DNA of 40,530 nucleotides, taken from Chloroflexota bacterium. GTDB taxonomy: Bacteria > Chloroflexota > Limnocylindria > Limnocylindrales > CSP1-4. Position numbers and translations under genes: made by a program. Positions 31,742-40,480 of the stretch are shown one piece after another; position 1 is the first letter of the stretch; each line of letters starts with the position of its first letter. The stretch is from the NCBI GenBank assembly GCA_021802585.1, contig JAJZRQ010000019.1, forward strand, positions 1 to 40,530, in the 5' to 3' direction. The notes under the pieces are model-generated. The model was not told where the DNA came from and made no database searches. It was given only the letters and a program-made list of their open reading frames with translations.

Positions 31742-34700
31742 GCGGCGTCGCGGGCGGCGGCGACCCGCGCGACGAGCGCCTGGCTGAGGGCCCACGCGCG
31801 GGCGGGATCGCGCGGGGCGCGGATCCGGACCTGGCTCGCGGCGAACGTGACGTCGCCCGGCCGGACTCCGGGGAGCGGGGCGCCGGCGACGAGCCGCATC
31901 GCCTCGCCGCGCGAGAGGCCGCTCCCGAAGCGGACGACGAGGAGGCCCTCCTCGCGGGCGAGGGACGCGATCCCCGCCACCTCCGCGGCGAGGCGGAGCT
32001 CGGCGACCTCGACGAGGCGGAGCACGGGTCCCGGGAGCGGCCCGAAGCGATCCGCGACCTCCTGGCGGAACGCCGCGAGGTCGCCGGGGGTCGCGGCGCG
32101 GGCGAGGCGGCGGTAGAGCTCGAGCTTCTGGGCCTCGTCGGGGACGTAGGCGTCGGGGAGATGGGCGTCCACCGGGAGGTCGACGGTGGACCCCGGGGCG
32201 GCCCGGGCCGGCTCGCGGCCCTCGTGGACCGCCCGGCGCTCCTCGACCGCCTCGGCGAGGAGCCGCGTGTAGAGGTCGAAGCCGACGTCGGCCATGTGCC
32301 CCGACTGCTCGCCGCCGAGGATGTTGCCGGCGCCGCGAATCTCGAGGTCGGCGAGCGCGATCTGGAAGCCGGCGCCGAGCTCCGAGGCGTTGAAGATCGC
32401 CTGGAGGCGGCGCCGCGCCTCGTCGGAGAGGCGGTCCCGGCGGCGGTAGAGGAGGTACGCGTACGCCCGCCGGCTGCTCCGCCCGACGCGCCCGCGGAGC
32501 TGGTAGAGCTGGGCGAGGCCGAGGGCGTCGGCGCGGTCGACGATGATCGTGTTCGCGTTCGGGATGTCGAGGCCCGACTCGATGATCGTCGTGCAGACGA
32601 GGACGTCGGCCTCGCCGGCGGCGAAGGCCCGCATCACCGATTCGAGGGCCCCCTCGCCCATCTGGCCATGGCCCACGACGATCCGCGCCGCCGGCAGGAG
32701 CCGGCGGAGCTGCTCCGCCTGCGCCTCGATCGTCTCGACCCGGTTGTGGACGAAGAAGGCCTGGCCGCCGCGGTCGAGCTCGCGGAGGATCGCGTCCTTC
32801 ACGAGCCCCGCCGACGCTTCCGCGACCCGGGTCTGGATCGGCAGGCGGTCCTCGGGCGGCGTCTCGATGACCGAGAGGTCGCGGACGCCGACGAGGGCGA
32901 GGTTGAGGGTCCGCGGGATCGGCGTCGCCGAGAGGGTGAGGACGTCGACCTCCGTCCGGAGCTGCTTCAGGCGCTCCTTCGCGGCGACGCCGAAGCGCTG
33001 CTCCTCGTCGACGACGAGGAGCCCGAGGTCGCGGAACCGGACGTCGCGCGAGAGGAGGCGGTGGGTCCCCACGACGAGGTCGACGGACCCCGCGGCGAGG
33101 CCGGCGAGCGTCGCCGCCTGCTCGCGCGGGGGGACGGCCCGGGAGAGGAGCCGGACCGTCATCGGGAACGCGGCGTAGCGCTGGTCGAACGTGCGGACGT
33201 GCTGGTCGGCGAGAACGGTCGTCGGGACGAGGACGGCGACCTGCCGCCCGTCCTGGATCGCCTTGAACGCCGCCCGGAGGGCGACCTCCGTCTTGCCGTA
33301 GCCGACGTCGCCGACGACGATCCGGTCCATCGGGCGGGCCGTCTCCATGTCGCCCTTCACCTCGTCGATCGCCCGGAGCTGGTCGGTCGTCTCCTCGTAC
33401 GGGAACGAGGCCTCGAGCTCCTGCTGCCAGGGCGTGTCGGCGGCGAACGGATGCCCCTCCGCGGCGGCGCGCGCCGCGTAGAGGCGGAGGAGCTCGTCGG
33501 CGAGGTCGGCGACCGCGCGGCGAACGCGGGCCTTCGTCCGGGCCCACTCGCCGCCGCCGAGGCGGGAGAGGGCCGGGCGCTCGGAGCCCGCGTAGCGGGT
33601 GACGCGGGTGATCTGCTCGACGGGGACGAAGATGCGGTCGCCGGCCGCGAACGAGAGCTCGAGGTAGTCCCGCTCCTCGCCCGCGCCGCCGCGCCGGAGC
33701 ATCCGCTCGTAGCGGGCGATCCCATGGTCGACGTGGACGACGAGGTCGCCGGGCGTGAGCCGCTCGAGGACGTCGCGCGGCACGACCCGCCGGAGCGCCT
33801 TCGGCCGGCGGACGCGGACGACCCCGAAGAGCTCGCGGTCGGTGACGACGACGAGCCCGTCGGGCCCGCCGGCGAACCCGGCGTTGAGGCTCCGCCCGAC
33901 GAGCGCGACGGCGCCGGCCGGCGGCGCCCCGGGGCGCATCGTGACGCCGACCGGGACCCCGGCGTCGCCGAGGAGCTCGGCGAGGCGGCTCGCCTGGTCC
34001 GAGGCGAGGACGATCCGGGGCGGGGCCTCCTCGGCCCGCCAGCGCTCGAGCGCCCGGACGAGGCCCGTGCCGCGTCCCGGCGGGAGGGCCGGCTCCCGCC
34101 AGCCGAAGGCGTCCTCGAGGGCCGGCGCCCCGCCGATCGCCGTCGCCGGCCCCGGCTCCCAGGTCATCTCGAGGGTCCGCGACCCGCCGAGCCGCCCCTT
34201 CCAGGCCCGTGGGCCGAGGTACGCGTCCGGCCAGTCCCGCGGCAGCTCGCCGGCAGCGACGAGGTCGCGGCGGCGCTCGGCGGCCTGCTCCCAGAGGAGC
34301 TCGGCCGCCGCGGCGACCTCGCCCGGCTCGTCGAGGACGAGGAGGGTCCCCGGGGCGACGTGGTCCAGGCCGCTCGCCGGGCAGACGACCGCGGCCCACA
34401 CCTCCGCGGCGTCGCCCACGTCGAGGGCGCGCGCCGCGCCCGGACCCCTGTCCGCGGGGCGCGCCGTGGCGCCGCCGCCGGCCGCCACGGTCGTCCCGGC
34501 CGCCGCCCCCGCCTCGAGCCCCTCGAGGCGCTCTAGGTCGCCCGCGAGTCGCTCGGGGAGGCGCTCGGCGAGCCCCCCGAGGCGCGCCCGGAGCTCGCCC
34601 CGCCCGGCGGCCGGCACGAGGAACTCCGTCGCCGGGAGGAGCTCGACGGCGTCCGCCGCGCGGATCGTCCGCTGGTCGGTCGGGTCGAAGACGCGGATCC

Positions 34701-35424
34701 CGTCGATCTCGTCGCCGAACAGCTCGATCCGGCGGGGGAGCTCGGCCCCGGCCGGGAAGACGTCGACGATCCCACCCCGGCGGGCCATCTCGCCGCGACC
34801 GGCGACCTCGAGGACCGGCTCGTGACCGAGGGCGAGGAGCTCGGCGAGGAGCTCCGCCTGCCGGATCCGGTCCCCGGGACGGAGGACCCGCGGCCGCGCC
34901 GGCAGGTCGGCGGGGAGGATCGTCGGCTGGAGGAGCGCCTGGACCGAGGCGACGAGGACCCGGACGCCGCCCGACTGCCAGCGGGCCAGGGTCGCGACCC
35001 GGGCCGCCGACTCGTCGCGGATCAGCTCGCTCCGCTCGTACGGGAGGGCCGTCCGGGGCTCGAGGACCGCGACCGCCGCCGGGTCGCCGAGCCAGGCGAC
35101 GAGCTCGTCGGCCACCCGGTCGCCGATCTCCGCGTCGCGGGCGATCCAGCAGACCCGCTCGCCGGCCGCGAGGGCGAGGGCCGCGACGAGGAACGATTTC
35201 GCCCCGTGCGGCACCCCCGCGAGCGCGGCGTGCCGGCCGCGCGTCCCGGGGGCGCCGCCGAGCGCGGCGGCGAGCGTCGCGAACGGCGCCGTGCCGTGGA
35301 GGAGCGGGGGGAGAGCCGCGAGGTCGGGGATCCGGCGGGCCGCGTGGGCGCCGGCCTCGCCCGCCGCTCCGTCCCTGCTCGCCGCGCCGGAACGGCCGGC
35401 CGTCCGGCGCGGGCGGGCGCTCAT
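31681..35424 (-). CDS. mfd: Transcription-repair coupling factor
   Basis: DNA translocase that removes RNA polymerase stalled at lesions and recruits UvrA. 1247 residues. The N-terminal UvrB-like part has VPHGAKSFLVAAL and GRGEMARRGGIVDVFPAGAE. The RNA-polymerase-interacting domain has GDLVVHVDHGIARYERM. The RecG-like motor has GDVGYGKTEVALRAAFKAI (Lys711), VDEEQRFGVAAKERLK, LSATPIPRTLNLAL and later CTTIIESGLDIPNANTII. The C-terminal domain ends in a Pro/Ala tail. ATG 35422-35424 overlaps the pth stop (ATGA). The pth-mfd order is common in Gram-positive-like genomes. Converges with and overlaps the response regulator gene by 61 bp. Confidence 0.97.
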   Translation of the reverse strand: MSARPRRTAGRSGAASRDGAAGEAGAHAARRIPDLAALPPLLHGTAPFATLAAALGGAPGTRGRHAALAGVPHGAKSFLVAALALAAGERVCWIARDAEIGDRVADELVAWLGDPAAVAVLEPRTALPYERSELIRDESAARVATLARWQSGGVRVLVASVQALLQPTILPADLPARPRVLRPGDRIRQAELLAELLALGHEPVLEVAGRGEMARRGGIVDVFPAGAELPRRIELFGDEIDGIRVFDPTDQRTIRAADAVELLPATEFLVPAAGRGELRARLGGLAERLPERLAGDLERLEGLEAGAAAGTTVAAGGGATARPADRGPGAARALDVGDAAEVWAAVVCPASGLDHVAPGTLLVLDEPGEVAAAAELLWEQAAERRRDLVAAGELPRDWPDAYLGPRAWKGRLGGSRTLEMTWEPGPATAIGGAPALEDAFGWREPALPPGRGTGLVRALERWRAEEAPPRIVLASDQASRLAELLGDAGVPVGVTMRPGAPPAGAVALVGRSLNAGFAGGPDGLVVVTDRELFGVVRVRRPKALRRVVPRDVLERLTPGDLVVHVDHGIARYERMLRRGGAGEERDYLELSFAAGDRIFVPVEQITRVTRYAGSERPALSRLGGGEWARTKARVRRAVADLADELLRLYAARAAAEGHPFAADTPWQQELEASFPYEETTDQLRAIDEVKGDMETARPMDRIVVGDVGYGKTEVALRAAFKAIQDGRQVAVLVPTTVLADQHVRTFDQRYAAFPMTVRLLSRAVPPREQAATLAGLAAGSVDLVVGTHRLLSRDVRFRDLGLLVVDEEQRFGVAAKERLKQLRTEVDVLTLSATPIPRTLNLALVGVRDLSVIETPPEDRLPIQTRVAEASAGLVKDAILRELDRGGQAFFVHNRVETIEAQAEQLRRLLPAARIVVGHGQMGEGALESVMRAFAAGEADVLVCTTIIESGLDIPNANTIIVDRADALGLAQLYQLRGRVGRSSRRAYAYLLYRRRDRLSDEARRRLQAIFNASELGAGFQIALADLEIRGAGNILGGEQSGHMADVGFDLYTRLLAEAVEERRAVHEGREPARAAPGSTVDLPVDAHLPDAYVPDEAQKLELYRRLARAATPGDLAAFRQEVADRFGPLPGPVLRLVEVAELRLAAEVAGIASLAREEGLLVVRFGSGLSRGEAMRLVAGAPLPGVRPGDVTFAASQVRIRAPRDPARAWALSQALVARVAAARDAAQPSDAAPSASPGSPPAANR

Positions 35425-36107
35425 CCGTCCCCCGCGTCCGGGCGGATCCGGCGCCAGCCGGTGCGCGTCCGGCGCACGCCGTCCGGGCCCGGCGGGCCGT
35501 CCACCGCGCCGGCGGGCGCAGTCCGGGCGTCGTCCGCCGGCCGGAGCTGGAAGGCGTTGAACCGGTTCGCCGCCTTCGACACGCCCTCCCGCGCCCACGC
35601 CTCGACGGCGTCGGCCGCCGCGTCGAGGAGCTCGTCGAGGCGCTGCCGCTCGGCCGGGTGGAACGTCGACAGGACGTGGTCCACCGCATCGCGACCGGGC
35701 TCCCCGATCCCCACCCGGAGCCGGGGGAAGGCCTCGGTGTGGAGCTCGTCGATGATCGAGCGGAGCCCGTTGTGGCCGCCGTGGCTGCCCCCTTCGCGGA
35801 AGCGCATCTTCCCGAACGGGAGGCTGAAGTCGTCGGTGACGACGAGGACCTCGTGGAGCGGCGCCCGCTCGCGGGCGATGAGCTTCCGCACGGCGATCCC
35901 GGAGTCGTTCATGTACGTGAGCGGCCTGGCGAGGACGAGGTCGAGGCCCCGGTACCGCCCCTGGACGACGGCGCTGGCGTCGCGCGTCCGCCCGCGGCCC
36001 GCCCAGCCCGCGCGGTCGGCGAGGCGGTCGAGGACCATCCAGCCGACGTTGTGGCGGGTCTTCGCGTACTGCTCTCCGGGGTTCCCGAGTCCGACGACGA
36101 CCTTCAC
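35421..36107 (-). CDS. pth: Peptidyl-tRNA hydrolase
   Basis: Frees tRNA from peptidyl-tRNA dropped by ribosomes. 228 residues from GTG 36105-36107, with GGGGAGGT just upstream. VVVGLGNPGEQYAKTRHNVGW gives the catalytic His and N-terminal signature. ARPLTYMNDSG and GGSHGGHNGLRSI are typical, and VLVVTDDFSLPFGKMR carries the catalytic Asp. Residues after about 190 form a Pro/Arg-rich tail (DGPPGPDGVRRTRTGWRR) not needed in most homologues, possibly an RNA-binding or disordered extension. Its stop overlaps mfd. A possible -10 (TACCAT, 36189-36184) lies 77 bp upstream. Confidence 0.95.
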   Translation of the reverse strand: MKVVVGLGNPGEQYAKTRHNVGWMVLDRLADRAGWAGRGRTRDASAVVQGRYRGLDLVLARPLTYMNDSGIAVRKLIARERAPLHEVLVVTDDFSLPFGKMRFREGGSHGGHNGLRSIIDELHTEAFPRLRVGIGEPGRDAVDHVLSTFHPAERQRLDELLDAAADAVEAWAREGVSKAANRFNAFQLRPADDARTAPAGAVDGPPGPDGVRRTRTGWRRIRPDAGDG

Positions 36108-36238
36108 GCGACCTCCCCTGCCACGGCGCACCGTCCGGCACGCCGAACGGCCCGGATCCGACGCGGACCGGGCCTGGCGGCCCGATGGTACCGCCGGCGG
36201 GCCCCGCGCGGCTCGCGGCGCGGCGCGGCGGGCGGCGA

Positions 36239-36258
36239 GGGCCCCGCCGGTGGGGCCC
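36239..36258 (-). terminator. Terminator-like hairpin downstream of ybeY
   Basis: GGGCCCC and GGGGCCC form a perfect 7-bp stem around a 6-nt loop, 27 bp after the ybeY stop. No T run follows. It lies in the 178-bp ybeY-pth gap, which otherwise holds only the pth ribosome-binding site, a weak -10 and an imperfect repeat near 36150-36172. Confidence 0.45.
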
Positions 36259-36285
36259 CGCAGGAAGGATGGCCGACCCGCGACC

Positions 36286-36921
36286 TCAGCCGGCGGTGGC
36301 GGCGAGGATCCGCCGCTCGAGGGCCCGCATCGCCGCCTCCTCGACCGGTTCCGCGTGGTCCCAGCCGCAGAGGTGGAGCGCGCCGTGGACGACGAGGAGC
36401 CGGAGCTCGTCGGCAGCCGACCAGCGGACGTCGCCCGTCTGGCCGCCACTTCCCGCCGCGGCCTGGGCCGCGGCCCGCTCCACGGAGACGACGACGTCGC
36501 CGAGGTGGAGGCGGGTTCCCGGCGGCAGGAGGAACGCGCGGTCCGCGTCGGCGCCGCGTCCGCCGGCGGAGACGGGCGCGCGGGCGGGCCCTCCCTCGTG
36601 CGGCGGGAACGCCGCCGGCGGGAGGAGCGGGAACGAGAGGACGTCCGTCGGCCCGCGCTTCCCCATGTGGGCGAGGTTGAGGCGCGCGAGCTCGGCGTCG
36701 TCGGCCAGGACGAGGCCCAGGGACGCGGGCTCCGGGGCCCCGGCGGCAAGGAGCGCGGCGCGGAGGGCGCGGGCGAGGGCGGCGGCGGACATGGGCCGCG
36801 GGACGCCGGGGCGCGCCTCGAGGTCGATCCGGAACGGCGGCAGGTAGAGCGGGCGGGGGCCGGGTGCCGGTGCGGCGCCGGCACGCCGGTCCGCCCCCGG
36901 GCGCCGGCCGGGATCGGTCAT
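36286..36921 (-). CDS. ybeY: Endoribonuclease YbeY (16S rRNA maturation factor)
   Basis: Zinc-dependent single-strand endoribonuclease for 16S rRNA 3' processing and ribosome quality control. 211 residues from ATG 36919-36921; a TTG at 36945 would overlap the upstream gene. The metal site is VVHGALHLCGWDHAEPVEE (three His, family H-G-x-L-H-L-x-G-x-D-H). LADDAELARLNLAHMGKRGPTDVLSFP precedes it as in other YbeY proteins. An insertion of about 40 residues (PPAAFPPHEGGPARAPVSAG region) between that motif and LHLGDVVVSVERA makes it longer than the usual 150-160 residues, and the N-terminus is extended by about 30. Confidence 0.93.
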   Translation of the reverse strand: MTDPGRRPGADRRAGAAPAPGPRPLYLPPFRIDLEARPGVPRPMSAAALARALRAALLAAGAPEPASLGLVLADDAELARLNLAHMGKRGPTDVLSFPLLPPAAFPPHEGGPARAPVSAGGRGADADRAFLLPPGTRLHLGDVVVSVERAAAQAAAGSGGQTGDVRWSAADELRLLVVHGALHLCGWDHAEPVEEAAMRALERRILAATAG

Positions 36922-36928
36922 CGCCGCG

Positions 36929-39076
36929 TCAGGCCCCCGGGCCAACGGCGTTCCGGCGCGCCTCCAGCTCGACGACCTTGTTCTGCGGGTAGGCGATCCG
37001 CTGGTGGTACATCCCGAGGAGCTGGACGACGAAGGCCTCCCGGACCCGCTCCACGTCGCGGAGCGTCAGGTCGCACTCGTCGAACTGGCCGTCCTCGAGG
37101 CGCTCCTCGATGATCTGCGCGACCATCGCCCGGATCGTCGCCTCGTCCTGGCTGGCAAGCGACCGGACCGCCGCCTCGACCCCGTCCGCGAGCATGAGGA
37201 TCGCCGCCTCCCGCGACTGCGGCCGCGGCCCATTGTGGCGGAACCGCCGATCGTCGATCGCGTCCGCGGCAGCCCGGCCCGCCGCCGTCTCGAGGCCGCC
37301 GAAGGGGGCGGCCGCCTGCTCGCGGGCCTTCGCCCAGAAGAACGAGATCCGGGCCGTCCCGTGGTGCTGCGGGATGAAGGCGATGAGGGGCCGTGGCAAC
37401 CGCGCCCGGTAGGCGATGTCGATCCCGTCGACGACGTGGGCCTTGAGGACCTGGGCGCTCACCTCGGGCGGCAGCTCGTCGTGGGGATTGCCGGCGTTCG
37501 CCTGGTTCTCGATGAAGGCACCGGGGTTCGCCAGCTTCCCGATGTCGTGGTAGTACGCGGCGACGCGGGCGAGGAGCGGGTCCGCCCCGATCGCCTCGGC
37601 GGCGCGCTCGGCGAGATTCCCGACCATGAGCGAGTGGTGGTACGTGCCGGGCGTCTCGAGGAGGAGCCGGCGGAGGAGCGCCTGTGACGGGTTCGCCAGC
37701 TCGAGGAGCTGGAAGACGGTGAGGATCCCGAAGAGGTTGCCGACGACCTGGAACGTCCCGACGGCGGAGATCGCCGAGCCGACGCCGGCGCCGAGGGAGG
37801 CGCCCCATAGCTGGAGCATCCCCGTGAGGTCGCGCGCCCCGAGGAGCGAGAAGATCGAGACGACGACGACGTTCGCGACGACGATCGCGAGGCCGGCCTG
37901 CAGGAAGATCGCGATCCGGTCGCCGCGCCGCACGGCGACGATCCCGCTGAGCCCGCCGAGGAACACGTACGCGGCGACCTCGAGCGAGAGCCCGTTCGTG
38001 GCCCCCGCGAGGATCGCGAGCATCGCCGTGATCATCGTCGCGGGGCCCGCCCCGAGGAGGATCGCGACGAGCATCGAGGCGCCGGCGCCGGGCACGAAGA
38101 ACGGCAGGATCGAGCGGCCGGCGGTGAGCTTGTAGACGAGCGCCACGAGGAGGAGGACGAGGCCGAGGAGGGCGAGCGCCCGGGCGCGGTGCCAGAGCTC
38201 CTGCCGGTAGCGCCAGGTCCAGGCAAGGAGGAGGACGACGACGAGGGCGGCGAGGAGGAACCAGCCGGCGAGCCGGGCGACGTCGAGGCGGGCCTCGGTG
38301 AGGCCGAAGGCCTGGAGCTTCTCGATCTCGAGCGGGGTCACCTGCTTGCCCGCCTCGACGATGACCTCGCCCTGCCGGATCGTGTACGAGACGGGGGCGA
38401 TCGCGGCGGCGGCGGCGTCGCGGGCGTCGACGGTGAGCGCCTCGCTGTACGTCGCGTTCGGGACGAGGAGCGGGGCGACGATCTCCGTGGCGAGCGCCCG
38501 CTCGCCGTCCGTGAGGGCGGCCGAGAAGCGCTCCCCGAGGTCGCGGCGCACCGGCTCCAGCTCGGCGTCGCGAAGCTCTGCCCGCTGGACGAGGCCGAGG
38601 ACGCGGGCCGCCTCGGCGCTCACGAGGGCCCAGCGCTCGGGGGCGAGCGCGACGAGCGTCTTCCGGCCGTCCGGCGCGAGCACGGGGAGAACGGCGGCGA
38701 GGGCCGTCGCGCGCTCCTCGGGGGTCGGGAGGGCGAATGCGGCGTCGACCGGCTTGAGCTCGAGGGCGAGGGCGTCGAGCTGGCGGCGCGTGAGGGCCGC
38801 GGCCGTTTCCGCCCTGAAGTCGTACTGCGGCGGGACGGCGTCGCGCGCCGCCTGGCGCGCCGCCGCGGTCTCGCTCGCGCTCGCGAACACGATCGTCCGC
38901 GGCGCGCGCACCTCGGCGGAGGCGAGGTCGCCGGGCTGGAGGTCGACCGCGCGGGGCAGGTCGTCGATCGAGAGGACCGCCCCGAGGCCCGTGACGAGGA
39001 GCGCCGCGGCGACGACGAGGCGCACGGCGTCCCGCCGGGTGAAGGCGGCGACGCGGTCAAGGCGCCGGGAGAGCAT
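36929..39076 (-). CDS. 7TM-HD family phosphohydrolase (PgpH-like, cyclic-di-AMP phosphodiesterase)
   Basis: 715 residues. One N-terminal transmembrane segment (about 18-38) and an extracytoplasmic 7TMR-HDED domain (about 45-265; IRQGEVIVEAGKQVT at its end) come first. Seven membrane segments follow (about 270-465), then a cytoplasmic HD domain. The HD metal ligands are His480/His481 (TYHHSLMVGNLAERA), His510-Asp511 (AAYYHDIGKLANPGAF), and later FIPQHHGTARISFF and ILMLADGVEAAVRSL. This is the arrangement of Listeria PgpH, which hydrolyses c-di-AMP. Substrate specificity cannot be proven from sequence. The gene lies between yqeY and ybeY, its usual place in Firmicutes and Chloroflexota. Confidence 0.93.
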   Translation of the reverse strand: MLSRRLDRVAAFTRRDAVRLVVAAALLVTGLGAVLSIDDLPRAVDLQPGDLASAEVRAPRTIVFASASETAAARQAARDAVPPQYDFRAETAAALTRRQLDALALELKPVDAAFALPTPEERATALAAVLPVLAPDGRKTLVALAPERWALVSAEAARVLGLVQRAELRDAELEPVRRDLGERFSAALTDGERALATEIVAPLLVPNATYSEALTVDARDAAAAAIAPVSYTIRQGEVIVEAGKQVTPLEIEKLQAFGLTEARLDVARLAGWFLLAALVVVLLLAWTWRYRQELWHRARALALLGLVLLLVALVYKLTAGRSILPFFVPGAGASMLVAILLGAGPATMITAMLAILAGATNGLSLEVAAYVFLGGLSGIVAVRRGDRIAIFLQAGLAIVVANVVVVSIFSLLGARDLTGMLQLWGASLGAGVGSAISAVGTFQVVGNLFGILTVFQLLELANPSQALLRRLLLETPGTYHHSLMVGNLAERAAEAIGADPLLARVAAYYHDIGKLANPGAFIENQANAGNPHDELPPEVSAQVLKAHVVDGIDIAYRARLPRPLIAFIPQHHGTARISFFWAKAREQAAAPFGGLETAAGRAAADAIDDRRFRHNGPRPQSREAAILMLADGVEAAVRSLASQDEATIRAMVAQIIEERLEDGQFDECDLTLRDVERVREAFVVQLLGMYHQRIAYPQNKVVELEARRNAVGPGA

Positions 39077-39098
39077 CGGTGCGCTCGTCGGCCGGGCG

Positions 39099-39614
39099 TC
39101 AGCCCGGTCCGCCTCCCCGTGCCGGAGCGCCGGGGGCGTGGCCGGCGTCGTCGTGAGCGGCGAGATCGGCCCGGGCGAGGGCGGCGGCGACCATCCCCGA
39201 GACGACCCTCCCGTCGGCCCGGCCGCGGGTCCGGGGGCTCAGCCACCCCATGACCCGACCGAGGTCGCGGGCCGAGGTCGCGCCGGTGGCGGCGACCGCC
39301 TCGGCGACGAGAGCCGCGAGCTCGACCTCGTCGAGGGGCCGGGGCAGGAAGCCGGCAACGACCGCGATCTCGGCCTCCTCCTTCGCCGCGAGGTCGTCGC
39401 GGCCGCCCTTCCGGTAGGCCTCGACCGACTCGCGGCGGGTCCTGACCTCGCGGGCGAGGACCGCGAGCACGTCATCGTCGCCGAGGATCGCGCGGTCGCG
39501 CTTCTCGACGCCGTAGATCGCGTTCCACACCATCCGGAGGGTGTCGCGGCGCAGCGCGTCACCGGACCGCGTCGCGGCGGTCATCTCATCGTGGATGCGG
39601 TCACGAAGGGACAC
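39099..39614 (-). CDS. GatB/YqeY domain-containing protein
   Basis: 171 residues from GTG 39612-39614, with GGAGGAG upstream. Homologous to the C-terminal tRNA-binding tail of GatB, the amidotransferase subunit. SLRDRIHDEMTAATRSGD, RRDTLRMVWNAI, REVRTRRESVEAYRKGGRDDLA and EIAVVAGFLPRPLDEVEL are characteristic. The C-terminus has DLGRVMGWLSPRTRGRADG followed by VSGMVAAAL, then a disordered Gly/Pro/Ala tail. Precise role unknown; usually next to rpsU, as here. Confidence 0.93.
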   Translation of the reverse strand: MSLRDRIHDEMTAATRSGDALRRDTLRMVWNAIYGVEKRDRAILGDDDVLAVLAREVRTRRESVEAYRKGGRDDLAAKEEAEIAVVAGFLPRPLDEVELAALVAEAVAATGATSARDLGRVMGWLSPRTRGRADGRVVSGMVAAALARADLAAHDDAGHAPGAPARGGGPG

Positions 39615-39750
39615 CGGGGTGGCTCCTCCGCCGGGGCGCGCCGACGGCGCGCCGGATGCGATGGGCCTCCGGGGCCCGGGATCGGGCCAGGGAAGCAGGT
39701 GGACCGGCGGGGACGCTGGGGGCGGTCCTCGTGACGGACCGTGCCCCGCG

Positions 39751-39768
39751 GCCGCCGGCCCCGGCGGC
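39751..39768 (-). terminator. Hairpin directly after rpsU
   Basis: GCCGCCGG and CCGGCGGC flank two bases immediately after the rpsU stop codon. No T run follows, and yqeY is 153 bp downstream on the same strand, so partial termination that keeps S21 more abundant than YqeY is likely. A second GGCGCGCC-rich repeat (39633-39652) lies in the same gap. Confidence 0.45.
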
Positions 39769-39950
39769 TAACCCTGCTGGCGGGCGGCCTTCTTGCGCTT
39801 GGCCTCCTTGCGCTTCCGCTTCACGCTCGGCTTCTCGTAGTGCTCGCGACGGCGAGCCTCGGCGAGGATGCCGGACTGCTGGATCTTCTTGTTGAAGCGA
39901 CGGAGGGCGCTCTCGAAGGTCTCGTTCTCACCAACGCGGATCTCTGCCAA
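39768..39950 (-). CDS. rpsU: 30S ribosomal protein S21
   Basis: 60 residues, family length. [21 protein letters not shown] is the N-terminal signature; the C-terminus is strongly basic ([20 protein letters not shown]). The start is TTG 39948-39950, because the family begins (M)AEIRVGENE and a very strong ribosome-binding site sits just upstream. A GTG at 39962 lies inside that site and is less likely. S21 helps the 30S subunit select mRNA by aiding anti-Shine-Dalgarno pairing, which makes its own extreme Shine-Dalgarno sequence interesting. S21 is generally missing from actinobacteria, which argues against that phylum. Confidence 0.93.
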   Translation of the reverse strand: MAEIRVGENETFESALRRFNKKIQQSGILAEARRREHYEKPSVKRKRKEAKRKKAARQQG

Positions 39951-39955
39951 TGCCG

Positions 39956-39967
39956 GGATCACCTCCT
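39956..39967 (-). promoter_or_regulatory. Full-length Shine-Dalgarno sequence of rpsU
   Basis: AGGAGGTGATCC is complementary to all 12 bases of the bacterial 16S 3' end consensus GGATCACCTCCT. It lies 5 nt before the TTG start (GGAGG core 11 nt before). Such complete matches are rare and decide the start. Confidence 0.8.
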
Positions 39968-40066
39968 CCGCCCTGGATTCCTGCCCCGGCGCCGCCGCCG
40001 GGCGAAGTCGGCAGGCGCGAGCGCCCACCGACGCGCGGTTCCGTCGCGCGCCGGCGAGCCCGGCGG

Positions 40067-40095
40067 AGCATAGACCGCCGCCCCGGTGCGGTCAA
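40067..40095 (-). promoter_or_regulatory. Sigma-70-type promoter of rpsU
   Basis: On the minus strand TTGACC (40095-40090), a 17-bp spacer, and TATGCT (40072-40067) form the best housekeeping promoter in the window. Transcription would begin near 40060, giving a GC-rich leader of about 110 nt before rpsU. Confidence 0.75.
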
Positions 40096-40126
40096 ACCGG
40101 CCGACGGCCGCCGCGCGCCTCGAGCC

Positions 40127-40453
40127 TCAGCGGCCGGCCGGCAGGAGGTAGAGGGCCATCCGCAGCGGCGTGCGCGCCCGGATCGAGTGGGCCATCCCGG
40201 CCGGCATGCGGAACCACGTCCCCGGGGCGAGCGGATGGGCCTCGCCCCCGACGACCGCCTCGCCTTCGCCGTCGAGGACGTGGACGATCGCGGGGCGGGC
40301 CGCGGTGTGCTCCGAGAGTTCCTCGCCCGGGGCGAAGGTGAAGAGCACGAGCCGCAGGTCGAGCCCGTCGTAGAGCGTCTGGCTGTGGATCCCGCGGGCG
40401 ACGTGCGGGGCCTCGGCGGCGAGGTCGGCGAAGAACGCGACGGGCTCGGGCAT
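40127..40453 (-). CDS. Small cupin-domain protein
   Basis: 108 residues from ATG 40451-40453, with GGAGGTG upstream. Single-domain cupin: motif 1 is roughly FAPGEELSEHTAARPAIVHVL with G-E-G-E-A-V-V after it, and motif 2 is PLAPGTWFRMPAGMAHSI. Metal-site His residues appear in SEHTAA and MAHSI, but motif 1 has only one clear His, so metal binding may be incomplete. Cupins of this size include oxygenases, isomerases and binding proteins; the function cannot be assigned. Stands alone upstream of the rpsU promoter. Confidence 0.85.
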   Translation of the reverse strand: MPEPVAFFADLAAEAPHVARGIHSQTLYDGLDLRLVLFTFAPGEELSEHTAARPAIVHVLDGEGEAVVGGEAHPLAPGTWFRMPAGMAHSIRARTPLRMALYLLPAGR

Positions 40454-40474
40454 CGGGACGGCACCTCCGCCGTC

Positions 40475-40480
40475 ACACTA
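40475..40480 (-). promoter_or_regulatory. Candidate -10 element (TAGTGT) of the cupin gene
   Basis: TAGTGT on the minus strand would start transcription about 15-20 nt before the ATG, leaving just room for the GGAGGTG ribosome-binding site. The region 40481-40530 holds nothing else recognisable. Confidence 0.35.

Noticed and set aside
31069-34536. Plus-strand open frame of about 1150 codons crossing the response regulator and mfd
   Set aside because: Out of frame with the response regulator, no motifs, and repetitive acidic/basic composition.
30836-35689. Very long open frame (over 1600 codons) overlapping mfd in another minus-strand frame
   Set aside because: Its translation is Arg/Pro/Gly-rich without any domain, while the mfd frame has all helicase motifs. 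High GC removes stop codons from shadow frames.
36929-39076. Reading as a generic HD-GYP or RNase Y-type HD protein
   Set aside because: The extracytoplasmic 7TMR-HDED domain and seven membrane segments specify the 7TM-HD (PgpH) family.
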